From Homoserinimonas aerilata (GTDB taxonomy: Bacteria; Actinomycetota; Actinomycetes; Actinomycetales; Microbacteriaceae), in NCBI RefSeq assembly GCF_006716125.1, contig NZ_VFOM01000001.1, positions 186,001 to 250,000 on the forward strand: a stretch of DNA of 64,000 bases, written 5' to 3'. A model generated the notes under the pieces. That model searched no databases. It had not been told where the DNA came from and worked only from the letters and a program-made list of their open reading frames with translations. Shown piece after piece: positions 32,789 through 45,703 of this stretch. The position numbers and the translations under genes are program-made. The number at the start of each line of letters is the position of its first letter. The stretch's first letter is position 1.

Positions 32789-34074
32789 TGGTCTTCACCC
32801 ACGTTAATGTCATCGAGGTCAGGGCATTCGGCCACACCGTCGGAGCTGTCTCTGCCAGCAGGGCGGGTGCCTACGCGTTCGAATTCGACCCGCAGTGGGT
32901 GCGCCGCGGCATCCAGCTCGCCCCCATTCTCATGCCCGCGACCAGCCGCAGCCGTCCGTTCATCTTCCCCGGGCTGCCTGAAGCCACCTTTCATCGGTTG
33001 CCGCCCATGATCGCAGACTCCCTGCCAGACAAATTCGGCAATGCGATCACCGACTCGTGGCTTGCAACCCAGGGTGTCGCCGCGGGTGACGTCACCGCAC
33101 TCGACCGACTCACCTACCTGGGCTCGAGAGGGCTCGGCGCCCTCGAATACCTACCTGCCCGAGGGCCAGTGGATGCGCCAGCCAGTGCACTCGACATGGC
33201 GCAGCTGGTCACTGCCGCACGCGATGTTGTGCACGGCACACTCAAAGATGATGCAACCTCCGAACGCGCCCTCCGGCAGATCATCAGCGTCGGTACCTCG
33301 GCTGGCGGCGCGCGCGCCAAAGCCGTTGTGAACTTCAACCCGGTCACCTCAGCGATCACCGCAGGCCACATCATGCCGGAGCACGGATTCGAGGCCTGGC
33401 TGCTGAAATTCGACGGCATGGGGCTCGACCGGCAGTTGGGGCATACCCAGGCGTATGGCCGTGTCGAGTACGCCTACTCGCTCATGGCTGCCGCTGCCGG
33501 CATCCAGACGCCGGAGACCCGACTTCTCGAAGAGAACGGTCGAGCGCACTTCATGACGCGACGCTTCGATCGGCCCGGCGACGGTGCCAAACTTCACGCA
33601 CAGACCCTCACCGGCATCGCCGGCATCGACTTCAACGCGGTCGGTGTCAACGACTACGCCCAACTGTTCACCACGATCGCCGCCCTCGGGCTCGGCGCTG
33701 AAGCGCGCGCACAGGCGTTCCGGCGGATGGTGTTCAACTATGCGGCAGCCAACTGCGACGACCACGCAAAAAACCACAGCTTCCTCATGGATGCTGCAGG
33801 CCAGTGGTCGCTGGCGCCCGCATACGACATCACCCACGCATACAACCCCGAAGGCGAATGGACCCACCAGCACCTGATGGGCATCGGTGGGGTCTTCATG
33901 AACCCGACTCGATCGCACCTGCTCGAGTTCGCCGAGCGGCACGACGTACTTCATTCCAAGGCGCTCATCGAGGATGTCAACGACGCCGTCGACAACTGGT
34001 CTGAGTTCGCTGACAGGGCCAGCCTGGAGGTAGGCCACGCGGATTCCATCGCCAAAGATCATCGGCGACTCTGA
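32785..34074 (+). CDS. hipA: HipA-like serine/threonine kinase toxin
   Basis: A 429-residue HipA-fold kinase. Visible are the N-terminal HipA_N region (VNVIEVRAFGHTVGAVSASRAGAYAFEFDPQWV, then LPEATFHRLPPMIADSLPDKFGN), the nucleotide-binding GTSAGGARAKAVV, WLLKFDG, FMTRRFDRPGDGAK, and the catalytic loop NYAAANCDDHAKNHSFL with the metal-binding Asp in LAPAYDITHAYN. All catalytic residues are present, so it is probably active. HipA toxins phosphorylate glutamyl-tRNA synthetase or related targets and cause dormancy. Confidence 0.92.
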   Translation: MMVFTHVNVIEVRAFGHTVGAVSASRAGAYAFEFDPQWVRRGIQLAPILMPATSRSRPFIFPGLPEATFHRLPPMIADSLPDKFGNAITDSWLATQGVAAGDVTALDRLTYLGSRGLGALEYLPARGPVDAPASALDMAQLVTAARDVVHGTLKDDATSERALRQIISVGTSAGGARAKAVVNFNPVTSAITAGHIMPEHGFEAWLLKFDGMGLDRQLGHTQAYGRVEYAYSLMAAAAGIQTPETRLLEENGRAHFMTRRFDRPGDGAKLHAQTLTGIAGIDFNAVGVNDYAQLFTTIAALGLGAEARAQAFRRMVFNYAAANCDDHAKNHSFLMDAAGQWSLAPAYDITHAYNPEGEWTHQHLMGIGGVFMNPTRSHLLEFAERHDVLHSKALIEDVNDAVDNWSEFADRASLEVGHADSIAKDHRRL

Positions 34075-34195
34075 GTGCTACAGGCCGCCTGCCGCGTAGC
34101 TCCCGCTGCATTCAGCACACCCAGCACCAGACGACCCCTTGCGGATGCAGTTCACCGTGCACCACAGCGGTTGTCGCCCCGGCTAGCGTGGTCAC

Positions 34196-34612
34196 ATGTC
34201 TACCAACCTCCTCGGCCCCGAGCCGACCCTCCTGCCTGAAGAACCCGATGTGCTCGCGGAGGTTGCCGACCCCGAGCACACTGCGGCAGACGTGGTGGTC
34301 GGGCATCCGACCTCTTCTCTCGCCTGGGCGCTCCTCGCCGATGAGGCGTTCGCGGCGGGCAAGACCCTCGAGTCGTATGCCTTCGCGCGTGTCGGCTACC
34401 ACCGTGGGCTCGACGCACTTCGGCGTGCCGGTTGGAAGGGGCACGGGCCCATCCCGTGGGCGCACGAGCCGAACCGCGGCGTGCTGCGCGCTCTCTACAC
34501 GCTCCACCGTGCCGCGGATGCTATCGGCGAAGAAGACGAGGTCGAGCGACTGGCGAAGTTCCTGAGCGACTCCGATCCGGTTGCGGCGGAGAAGATCGCG
34601 GCGGGGGAGTAA
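34196..34612 (+). CDS. DUF3151 domain protein
   Basis: The 138-residue actinobacterial protein (NLLGPEPTLLPEEPDVLAEVAD...) is alpha-helical and TPR-like: HPTSSLAWALLADEAFAAGKTLESYAFARVGYHRGLDALRRAGWKGHGPIPWAHEPNRGVLRALYTLHRAADAIGE, all typical of DUF3151. Role unknown. A broken copy of its central segment lies at 31678-31743, and just after its stop (34628-34645) is an 18-bp remnant of a pfpI-type 3' end. Confidence 0.88.
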   Translation: MSTNLLGPEPTLLPEEPDVLAEVADPEHTAADVVVGHPTSSLAWALLADEAFAAGKTLESYAFARVGYHRGLDALRRAGWKGHGPIPWAHEPNRGVLRALYTLHRAADAIGEEDEVERLAKFLSDSDPVAAEKIAAGE

Positions 34613-34627
34613 AAAACCGCCCCAGGG

Positions 34628-34645
34628 CTACGCCGTCTGCCCTGC
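34628..34645 (-). pseudogene. 18-bp remnant of a pfpI 3' end
   Basis: On the minus strand these bases encode A-G-Q-T-A-stop, identical in protein to the end of the intact pfpI-like gene at 35821-35838 and matching it at 16 of 18 bases. It lies 16 bp after the DUF3151 stop and marks the left border of the segment carrying the membrane GNAT gene. Confidence 0.65.
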
Positions 34646-34657
34646 AGCTGGGGGAGG

Positions 34658-35749
34658 CTACCTGAACCAGTGCTGGTTCGGCGCGGCAAGTGTGCGCCCG
34701 AAGACGTGACGCCTGCCGTATGCGGTGTTCACGGTGCGCAGACGCAGGTGGCCGAGCTTGCCGAACAGCGAAAGGCTGGGCGAGTTCTTCGGGTGGATCG
34801 TGCAGAGAATCTCCCTCTTGCCCAAAGCGGCAGCCTCCGCCTCAAGTAGCTCGACGAGGGTTCGGCCGAGGCCTGAGCGAACCTCGCCGGGGGCGACGAG
34901 CACCAGCTTGAGGTTAATCGCCCGGCCCAGCTCGTCTTCGTCATCGGTGAAGTACTTTCTGATGTTCTCTTCACTGGTGCCGCCGTCATAGAGGATGGCT
35001 GCGGCGACGAGCCTGCCGTCGCGGCGCGCGCCCAGCGACACCTGACCGGTCAGGCATTCCGCCAGCATCTCCTCCGAGTTGCGGCGCAACCACGGTTTGG
35101 TGCCCAAGCCATCCAGCACCTGCTGTTGGAGCTCGAGCAGGGCGGGCAGGTCCTCCGTCTGGAGTCGAACGACCTCATACCCCTTCGCCTCGGTCAGCGC
35201 CCGAATGTACGAGTAGTAGCCGGCATGCACCGGTACACCGTTCTCAATCCAGTAGGCATGCCAGTCATGAATCAGGCGATGGATGTTCGTGAAAGAAGCA
35301 GCGTGCTTCAGTAGGGCGGTGTCGAGGATGCCCGGGTTGCCGACCGCGAGAAAGAACCGGTTGCGAAAGAGCTCGTCGACGAGCTTCAACTCGAGGGCGC
35401 CACGCCGGAGTAGCAGGTGCAGGGTCTCGAAGAAGGTGAGAAAGCTGCTCACCAGCGGGCGGTGCTCGTGCGTGATCTCCTCGCCGAGGAGCACCCTCCT
35501 CCAGATCTCGCTGATGTTCGGGTCAGACGCGAAACCGGTCTGCAGATCCCGGATGAACTCCGCCTGCGCGATGCGCTTCGTCAGCCTGACCTCGTACAGC
35601 ACCATGAGCGCACCCACGACACCGGCCAGGGCGATGGCGACCCCGAAGATGGCGGGCCACACCACGTTGATGGCGATGAGGCCGGCCCCGAACAGCAGCA
35701 GCGACAGCACGATTATCGTATGGTCCTTGCGGATGGCGCGCCTTTTCAC
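34658..35749 (-). CDS. Membrane-anchored GNAT acetyltransferase with DUF4760-like region
   Basis: Read from GTG 35747-35749 (VKRRAIRKDHTII) the protein has 363 residues: two membrane helices (about 8-26 and 30-52), a helical DUF4760-like domain (55-170: SDPNISEIWRRVLLGEE, SFLTFFETLHLLLRRGALELKLVDELFRNRFF), then a GNAT fold (175-363) with EVVRLQTEDLPALLELQQQVLDG, LKLVLVAPGEVRSGLGRTLVELLEAEA for acetyl-CoA and HPKNSPSLSLFGKLGH. The start is uncertain because no Shine-Dalgarno is clear; a longer frame to 36040 is antisense to pfpI and unlikely. The gene is bounded by direct repeats of the pfpI 3' end. Confidence 0.75.
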   Translation of the reverse strand: MKRRAIRKDHTIIVLSLLLFGAGLIAINVVWPAIFGVAIALAGVVGALMVLYEVRLTKRIAQAEFIRDLQTGFASDPNISEIWRRVLLGEEITHEHRPLVSSFLTFFETLHLLLRRGALELKLVDELFRNRFFLAVGNPGILDTALLKHAASFTNIHRLIHDWHAYWIENGVPVHAGYYSYIRALTEAKGYEVVRLQTEDLPALLELQQQVLDGLGTKPWLRRNSEEMLAECLTGQVSLGARRDGRLVAAAILYDGGTSEENIRKYFTDDEDELGRAINLKLVLVAPGEVRSGLGRTLVELLEAEAAALGKREILCTIHPKNSPSLSLFGKLGHLRLRTVNTAYGRRHVFGRTLAAPNQHWFR

Positions 35750-35820
35750 AGTCGGCAGCTTAGAGAACCGCTGGGCCCACCCATCAGCCCCAGACCGGGG
35801 GATCACCGGCTGCTGCCCGC

Positions 35821-36369
35821 CTAGGCCGTCTGCCCCGCGTGCCGGCCCTCCGCGAACTCCTCCACGATCTTCGCGTTGAACGCCGCAAGGTCGTCCGGGG
35901 TGCGGCTCGAGACGAGCCCCTGGTCGACGACGACCTCCTTGTCCACCCACTCGGCGCCCGCGTTGCGCAAGTCCGTCTTCAGGCTCGGGTACGACGTGAG
36001 GGTGCGGTCCCGCACCAAATCCGCCTCCGTGAGAATCCACGCACCGTGGCAGATGACGCCGACCGGCTTGTGCTGGGCGAAGACGTCGCGCACGAAGGCG
36101 ACGGATGCGTCATCCATTCGCAGATGGTCAGCGTTGACGACGCCACCCGGCAACACCAGACCGTCGAAGTCGGATGCCTCGGCGTCACCCGACACCGCAT
36201 CCACCGGCTGGCTGTGGCCGTTCTTGCCCTCGATGGATCCCGAACCGGGGGCGACGAGAACCGCTGTGGCGCCGGCATCCGTCACCGCCTTCCACGGGCT
36301 GGTCAACTCGGAGTCCTCGAATCCGTTCGTTGCGAGGAACGCGATCTTCTTGCCGGTGAGGGTTGCCAT
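35821..36369 (-). CDS. PfpI/DJ-1 family protein (YhbO-like)
   Basis: The 182-residue protein has the type 1 glutamine-amidotransferase-like fold: KKIAFLATNGFEDSELTSPWKAV with the conserved Glu, DFDGLVLPGGVVNADHLR, and the nucleophile elbow VGVICHGAWIL with the reactive Cys followed by His. PfpI/YhbO proteins are deglycases or stress chaperones. ATG 36367-36369 follows AAAGGAGATGTC. Two broken copies of its 3' end occur at 31746 and 34628. Confidence 0.92.
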   Translation of the reverse strand: MATLTGKKIAFLATNGFEDSELTSPWKAVTDAGATAVLVAPGSGSIEGKNGHSQPVDAVSGDAEASDFDGLVLPGGVVNADHLRMDDASVAFVRDVFAQHKPVGVICHGAWILTEADLVRDRTLTSYPSLKTDLRNAGAEWVDKEVVVDQGLVSSRTPDDLAAFNAKIVEEFAEGRHAGQTA

Positions 36370-36465
36370 GACATCTCCTTTGCTCGTTTTCGTCCACGCT
36401 ACGGCGGCATTCCGGTGAGGCGGGCGAAGTCCCACGAAGCTCGGAGGTTGGCGGATGTTCCGGGG

Positions 36466-36660
36466 CTAGAACTCCAGCGACGCCTCGTCGCGCACCGACA
36501 GGCCGAGCACGGCGGTCTCGATGAACTCGTGCTGTTCGATCTCCTGCTCGATGCGCCGCAGCTGCACCGCGACATCGTGTTCCCGGGAATCCCCGGCGAG
36601 GTCCACCTCGGCGACGACCGCACGCAGCGTCGAGTCGGAGCCGTTGAGCACCACGTTCAT
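36466..36660 (-). CDS. Small hypothetical protein
   Basis: A 64-residue acidic protein (MNVVLNGSDSTLRAVVAEVDL...) with a central amphipathic helix (REHDVAVQLRRIEQEIEQHEFIETAVL). Codon positions look like genuine coding sequence (strong third-position GC), but I see no Shine-Dalgarno and no known family. It could be a short regulatory or toxin-antitoxin-like protein. Confidence 0.45.
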   Translation of the reverse strand: MNVVLNGSDSTLRAVVAEVDLAGDSREHDVAVQLRRIEQEIEQHEFIETAVLGLSVRDEASLEF

Positions 36661-36856
36661 GAGCGTCGTGCCGCGCTCGCGGGCCCGCCGTCGCGCCTGC
36701 GCGCGCCCCGACTACGCCCCAGAAAACCCTTGCGCGAGCCCGGCGGTTGGAACTATCTTTAACAGGTTCGCGTTCGTCGCGAGCGCACAGTCAGATACAT
36801 CGCGAAGCCGGCCATTCCCCATGGCCGCATGAGAAGTAGAGAAGGAGGGATGAGAA

Positions 36857-36928
36857 ATGGTTACTGATGTGAAGAACATTGATGCGAAGAACGATTTCTG
36901 TGCCCTCCCCGCCACTCCTTCCCGCTAG
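36857..36928 (+). CDS. 23-residue peptide with a strong ribosome site
   Basis: ATG 36857 is preceded by GAAGGAGGGATGAGAA, one of the best Shine-Dalgarno matches in the region, and the frame reads MVTDVKNIDAKNDFCALPAT then PSR and TAG. It has one Cys and no hydrophobic segment. It precedes the OB-fold gene by 48 bp, so it may be a leader peptide or a small functional peptide. No family is known to me. Confidence 0.45.
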   Translation: MVTDVKNIDAKNDFCALPATPSR

Positions 36929-36976
36929 TCGCTCGCCTCATCCGGCGCTGCGGCGTCCACACGATGAGGTATTCGA

Positions 36977-37336
36977 TTGTCCAGTCAGACCCTGCTGCAG
37001 CCTTCCGGCTGGAGCGAGAACGAACTTCCACCCTTATCCATCCCGGCCCGGGTGCTGCGTGTTGATGGCGTGATCCTGCGCGTCATCACCGGCGACGGGC
37101 CGCTGTCCCTGCGCAATGCGCGCCGCCTGCCGATCGCTGTCGGCGACTGGCTTGCGCTTGATGCCGGCTACCGCAACAACATCCGCGCCATCCTGCCGCC
37201 CCGCGATGAGGCGTTCGAGGCTCTCGTCGATTCGGAGTTGGTGCGCGTGCGTGCCGAGGTCGAGCGACTCCAGCTCGAACTCGACCGGGTGCGCGGCGAG
37301 GTGGCCCGACTGGCCGAGCCGGCCGGCGTGCGCTGA
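36977..37336 (+). CDS. Standalone RsgA-like OB-fold protein with coiled-coil tail
   Basis: A 119-residue protein. Residues 20-80 (IPARVLRVDGVILRVITGDGPLSLRNARRLPIAVGDWLALDAGYRNNIRAILPPRDEAF) read like the N-terminal OB domain of the ribosome-assembly GTPase RsgA, including the A-V-G-D-W turn and I-x-A-I-L-P-P-R exit. The GTPase and zinc domains are absent; instead a short coiled coil (85-115, VRVRAEVERLQLELDRVRGEVARL) ends the protein. The TTG start at 36977 follows GATGAGGT. A ribosome-associated role is inferred. Confidence 0.65.
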   Translation: MSSQTLLQPSGWSENELPPLSIPARVLRVDGVILRVITGDGPLSLRNARRLPIAVGDWLALDAGYRNNIRAILPPRDEAFEALVDSELVRVRAEVERLQLELDRVRGEVARLAEPAGVR

Positions 37337-37454
37337 GCGCGCTCGAGCGGCCCGGCTGTCTGTGAGCTTCGTGGGATTACCCGCAGGTTCCGGATGCCGC
37401 GGGTAGCGTCGAAAGGGAACATATGACCGACTCGAAACGAAGGAGAGGATCACC

Positions 37455-37625
37455 ATGAGTGGCTCCGACAAGATTGAGAATGCGGCAGAAGACATGAAGG
37501 GCAAGGCCAAGGAGGCGACCGGCAAGGTCACCGACAACGAGCGCCTAGAGGCGGAGGGTAAGACCGATCAGGCTAAGGCCAACTTGAAGCAGGCTGGCGA
37601 GAATGTGAAGGACGCGTTCAAGTAG
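37455..37625 (+). CDS. CsbD-family stress protein
   Basis: The 56-residue protein begins MSGSDKIENAAEDMKGKAKE and is made of charged repeats K-x-K-E-A-T-G-K, the CsbD family signature. These small, helical, general-stress proteins accumulate in stationary phase; their function is unknown. ATG 37455 follows GAAGGAGAGGATCACC. A terminator hairpin follows 50 bp after the stop. Confidence 0.93.
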   Translation: MSGSDKIENAAEDMKGKAKEATGKVTDNERLEAEGKTDQAKANLKQAGENVKDAFK

Positions 37626-37674
37626 GCACGCTTCCACGCGGTGTCGCATCGGCCGGATGCCTGGCCTCGCGGAG

Positions 37675-37706
37675 GGAACCCGTCCGCTTTCGAGCGGGCG
37701 GGTTCC
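37675..37706 (+). terminator. Terminator after csbD-like gene
   Basis: GGAACCCGTCCGC at 37675-37687 pairs with GCGGGCGGGTTCC at 37694-37706 (one G-T wobble), loop TTTCGA, followed by GCCGTTTCT. It separates csbD from the rRNA operon. Confidence 0.75.
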
Positions 37707-38210
37707 GCCGTTTCTGTCACGAGGATAAATCGCGACACGCCCGGGATTACACCGATTTCGCGTACGGGCCGATCTCCACGTAAAGTAATCCCTTGTCACC
37801 CCAAAGGTGCGGCAAGCGGAAGAGCTAGCCGGCCTCAAGCGGGGGCCACTCCCGTTAGTAGTCACTGAGTCGTAAGACTCGTGATGAAAACACATTCACG
37901 AACATGTCCCTTCTGGGGCATGCAAATGAATCAGGGCAACATGCCCGAACAGCAAGGCCGAGAGGCTGAGCATTCGGAGCGTCCGATCCTTGAGAACTCA
38001 ACAGCGTGCACTATGTCAAATGCCAAAAACCTCGGCATCGAATCTTTTGGTTTGATGTGGAGATTCCTTTGGAAAAACATTTAAACAACAAAGCAAGTCA
38101 GTAATGATTTGTTCTTGTCAGTTTCAAACTTGTGTCTTGTCTGCCTATTTCCGGTGGTGGGACACACTAGATGTGCCGTTCGGCTTAGGTCGTTCGTGCT
38201 ATCAAACATT
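37707..38210 (+). promoter_or_regulatory. rRNA operon promoter and leader region
   Basis: No protein gene is seen here. It contains an inverted repeat GGGATTAC (37743-37750) / GTAATCCC (37785-37792), which brackets a likely promoter zone with TAAAGT at 37781, and the pre-rRNA leader motif TTGAGAACTCAACAGCGTGC starting at 37990. A related motif, TTGAGAACTACACAGTGGAC, recurs in the 16S-23S spacer at 40049, as expected of antitermination or processing signals. I cannot fix the exact -35 and -10 boxes. Confidence 0.6.
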
Positions 38211-43303
<5,093 letters not shown>

Positions 43304-43468
43304 AACACCTTATTCCTTTTGGAATACGAACGATTTGCGTTGCTTGCGTCCACTTTGTGGTTCCCGATTTACGGTCGGGAACTGCGTCCAGCTAACACCT
43401 GGTCGACCCCATGTTGTGGGGGAGGCGGGTGGATTCTGGCCACAGATTCGATACATAAATCAATAGTG

Positions 43469-43586
43469 TTTCGGCGGCCATAGCGAGAGGGAAACGCCCG
43501 GTTACATTCCGAACCCGGAAGCTAAGACTCTCTGCGCCGATGGTACTGCAGGGGGGACCCTGTGGGAGAGTAGGACACCGCCGGAC
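43469..43586 (+). rRNA. rrf: 5S ribosomal RNA
   Basis: TTTCGGCGGCCATAGCGAGAGGG at the start and GGGAGAGTAGGACACCGCCGGAC at the end close the 5S helix; the loop CCGAACCCGGAAGCTAAG is present. About 118 nt. Ends approximate. Confidence 0.95.
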
Positions 43587-43595
43587 TCCTTTTGG

Positions 43596-43630
43596 AAAGT
43601 AGCCACCCCTGAATCAGGGGTGGCTACTTT
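43596..43630 (+). terminator. rRNA operon terminator
   Basis: AAAGTAGCCACCCCTGA (43596-43612) is perfectly complementary to 43614-43630, a 17-bp stem with A-rich and T-rich feet (CTACTTT), 10 bp after 5S. It could act in both directions. Confidence 0.93.
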
Positions 43631-43660
43631 GCGTTAAGTGGGCATTGCGGCGAACGTCCA

Positions 43661-44011
43661 TCAGGGGCGGTGTGTCTCCTCCTGAGCGCGACGGACCTCC
43701 ACGGCGCCGCCGACCACCTCGGCGACACGGCCGGCGATGACAAACGCGCGCTCCGCATCCGGAACCTTCACCAACCAGAAGCGCGTGAGCGGCGCCTTGT
43801 TACCGGTGAACGAACCGCGATGCCGCCCGCCATGCCGATCCACCAGGGTCGCCGACTCGCCGAACTCGAGCACCTCGCTCGACACCAGCTCACCGCTGAA
43901 GGCCAGCTCGTCTTCCAGCTGGACCATGAACGCTGCCAGCCGCTCCGCCCACTCGGGAGGCCTGGCATGGACATCCTGCTCCTCGCCGAACACCATGATC
44001 ATGAACCGCAT
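43661..44011 (-). CDS. YCII-related (DGPF-type) protein
   Basis: A 116-residue ferredoxin-like-fold protein starting MRFMIMVFGEEQDVHARPPEWAERLAAFMVQLEDELAFSGELVSSEVL, with SATLVDRHGGRHRGSFTGNKAPLTRFWLVKVPDAERAFVIAGRVAEVVGGAVEVR, a clear YCII/DGPF pattern. Such proteins often sit near ECF sigma factors, but none is found here. Start ATG 44009-44011; a longer frame upstream is unlikely. Confidence 0.88.
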   Translation of the reverse strand: MRFMIMVFGEEQDVHARPPEWAERLAAFMVQLEDELAFSGELVSSEVLEFGESATLVDRHGGRHRGSFTGNKAPLTRFWLVKVPDAERAFVIAGRVAEVVGGAVEVRRAQEETHRP

Positions 44012-44146
44012 CGTCACTCCTCGCGCCGGCGACGCGGCATCCGCGGCCCGCACAAGCTGCGGTCACGAAAGCCGCCGTGTGACCCCATCATCCGCCTGTG
44101 CGCGGCCAACCGCCAGTGCTGCGACGGTCGCAGGCTGGGCCGCGCG

Positions 44147-45550
44147 TCAGCGGCGGGCGGCGTACTGCGAGCGGATGATCGGACGGGGATCGGCAGGAAG
44201 ACTCGCCTCAGTCGACACCGCCCACGACGGGCGCGTGCCCTGGAGCGCCCACGCGGCCTGCACCGCGGCACCGTCGGCGACATACTCGCCCGGCGTCGGA
44301 ACATCCACCGGAAGACCGAACACCTGCGCTGCGATCTCGCGGACGGCGGGGCTCTGGGCCGCACCGCCGATGAGCAGCAGCCTGTTCGCAGCGACGCCGA
44401 GGCCGCGCACGGCATCGAGCCCGTCGGCCAGGCCGCACAGCATCCCCTCGATCGCAGCGCGTGCCAGACCGGCGCGGGTCGTCGACGCGAGAGTCATGCC
44501 GAAAAGCGAAGCCGTGGCATCCGGCAGATTCGGTGTGCGCTCGCCCTCGAAATAGGGCTGCAGAACGAGCCCGCCCGAGCCCGGCTCGGCGGTGAGCGCC
44601 AGCCGCCCCAGCTCGGCATGGTCGACGCCGAGAAGGCCAGCGATCGAGTCGAGCACGCGGGCAGCGTTGAGGGTTGCGACAAGCGGGAGGAAGGCACCGG
44701 ATGCGTCGGCGAACCCGGCAACCGTGCCCGTCGCATCCGTCGTTGACTGCTCGGTGACGGCGAAGACCGTGCCGCTCGTGCCGATCGACGCGACGATGTC
44801 GCCGGGCCGTGCTCCGAGGCCGAGGGCGGCGCCGGCGTTGTCGCCGGCGCCCGGGCCGACGACGATTCCTGTGGGCAGCCCCTCCACGGCGGTCGTGCCG
44901 GCGGCCTCGCCCGGGGCGAGCACGCGGGGGAGCACGGCGTCGTGGCCGAGCGAACTCAGCAGGATCTGCCGATCGTATTCACCGCTCGTGGGCGACCAGT
45001 AGCCGGTGCCGCTCGCATCCGATCGATCCGTGCTGAGCTGATCGAGCTGCGGGCCGAGTGCGGTGTCGGGGCCGTAGCCGCGCAACCGCCAGCTGAGCCA
45101 GTCGTGGGGGAGCGCGACAGCCTCGACCGCCGCCGCGTTCTCGGGTTCGGCATCCCGCAGCCAGCGCAGCTTCGTGGAGGTCATCGACGCGACGGGAACG
45201 GTTCCGGTGCGCCGGGCGAGCTCGTCGGCGCCGAACTCCTCGATCAGGGCGAGGGCGGCGGGGGCACTGCGGGTGTCGTTCCAGAGCAGGGCGGGGCGGA
45301 TGACGCGACCGCCGGCATCCAGCACCACCATTCCGTGTTGCTGCGCGGCGACGGAGATCGCGGCGACGTCGTCGAGGCCGCCCGCGTCGGCGATCGCCTC
45401 GAAAAGGGCGAGCCACCAGGCCTGCGGGTCGACCTCGGTGCCATCGGGATGCGCGGCGCGACCCGAGCGCACGAGGGCGCCGCTCGTGGCATCCCGAATC
45501 ACGATCTTGCAGCTCTGCGTGGAGGAGTCGATCCCGGCGACGAGGGTCAT
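44147..45550 (-). CDS. xylB: Xylulokinase
   Basis: The 467-residue FGGY kinase phosphorylates D-xylulose with ATP. Signatures: [15 protein letters not shown] at the start, [22 protein letters not shown], and the second FGGY signature region [19 protein letters not shown] followed by [21 protein letters not shown]. Start ATG 45548-45550 (MTLVAG); an ATG at 45557-45559 would add MDA. It follows xylA on the same strand after a 153-bp gap that holds a strong hairpin. Confidence 0.95.
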   Translation of the reverse strand: MTLVAGIDSSTQSCKIVIRDATSGALVRSGRAAHPDGTEVDPQAWWLALFEAIADAGGLDDVAAISVAAQQHGMVVLDAGGRVIRPALLWNDTRSAPAALALIEEFGADELARRTGTVPVASMTSTKLRWLRDAEPENAAAVEAVALPHDWLSWRLRGYGPDTALGPQLDQLSTDRSDASGTGYWSPTSGEYDRQILLSSLGHDAVLPRVLAPGEAAGTTAVEGLPTGIVVGPGAGDNAGAALGLGARPGDIVASIGTSGTVFAVTEQSTTDATGTVAGFADASGAFLPLVATLNAARVLDSIAGLLGVDHAELGRLALTAEPGSGGLVLQPYFEGERTPNLPDATASLFGMTLASTTRAGLARAAIEGMLCGLADGLDAVRGLGVAANRLLLIGGAAQSPAVREIAAQVFGLPVDVPTPGEYVADGAAVQAAWALQGTRPSWAVSTEASLPADPRPIIRSQYAARR

Positions 45551-45588
45551 GGCATCCATTCGATCATCTGAGACGATATCGCGCTCGA

Positions 45589-45637
45589 GTACGCCAATCG
45601 GCTGCTGTCGGGGTTCCGGAGCAGCCGATCGGCGTAC
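45589..45637 (-). promoter_or_regulatory. Intercistronic hairpin between xylA and xylB
   Basis: GTACGCCAATCGGCTGCT (45589-45606) pairs with 45620-45637 at 17 of 18 positions around a 13-nt loop. It lies between the xylA stop and the xylB start, so it could be an attenuator, a processing or stability element for the xylA message, or a partial terminator. Confidence 0.6.
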
Positions 45638-45703
45638 TTCATGCGAGTGTGGGCGCTACCGCGGGCACAAGTGCGAGTGCGAGTGCTTGCGCGCGGGCGG
45701 GGG

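Noticed and set aside
35750..36040. N-terminal extension of the membrane GNAT gene up to 36040
   Set aside because: The added segment is antisense to the pfpI coding sequence and is Gly/Arg/Pro-rich shadow translation.
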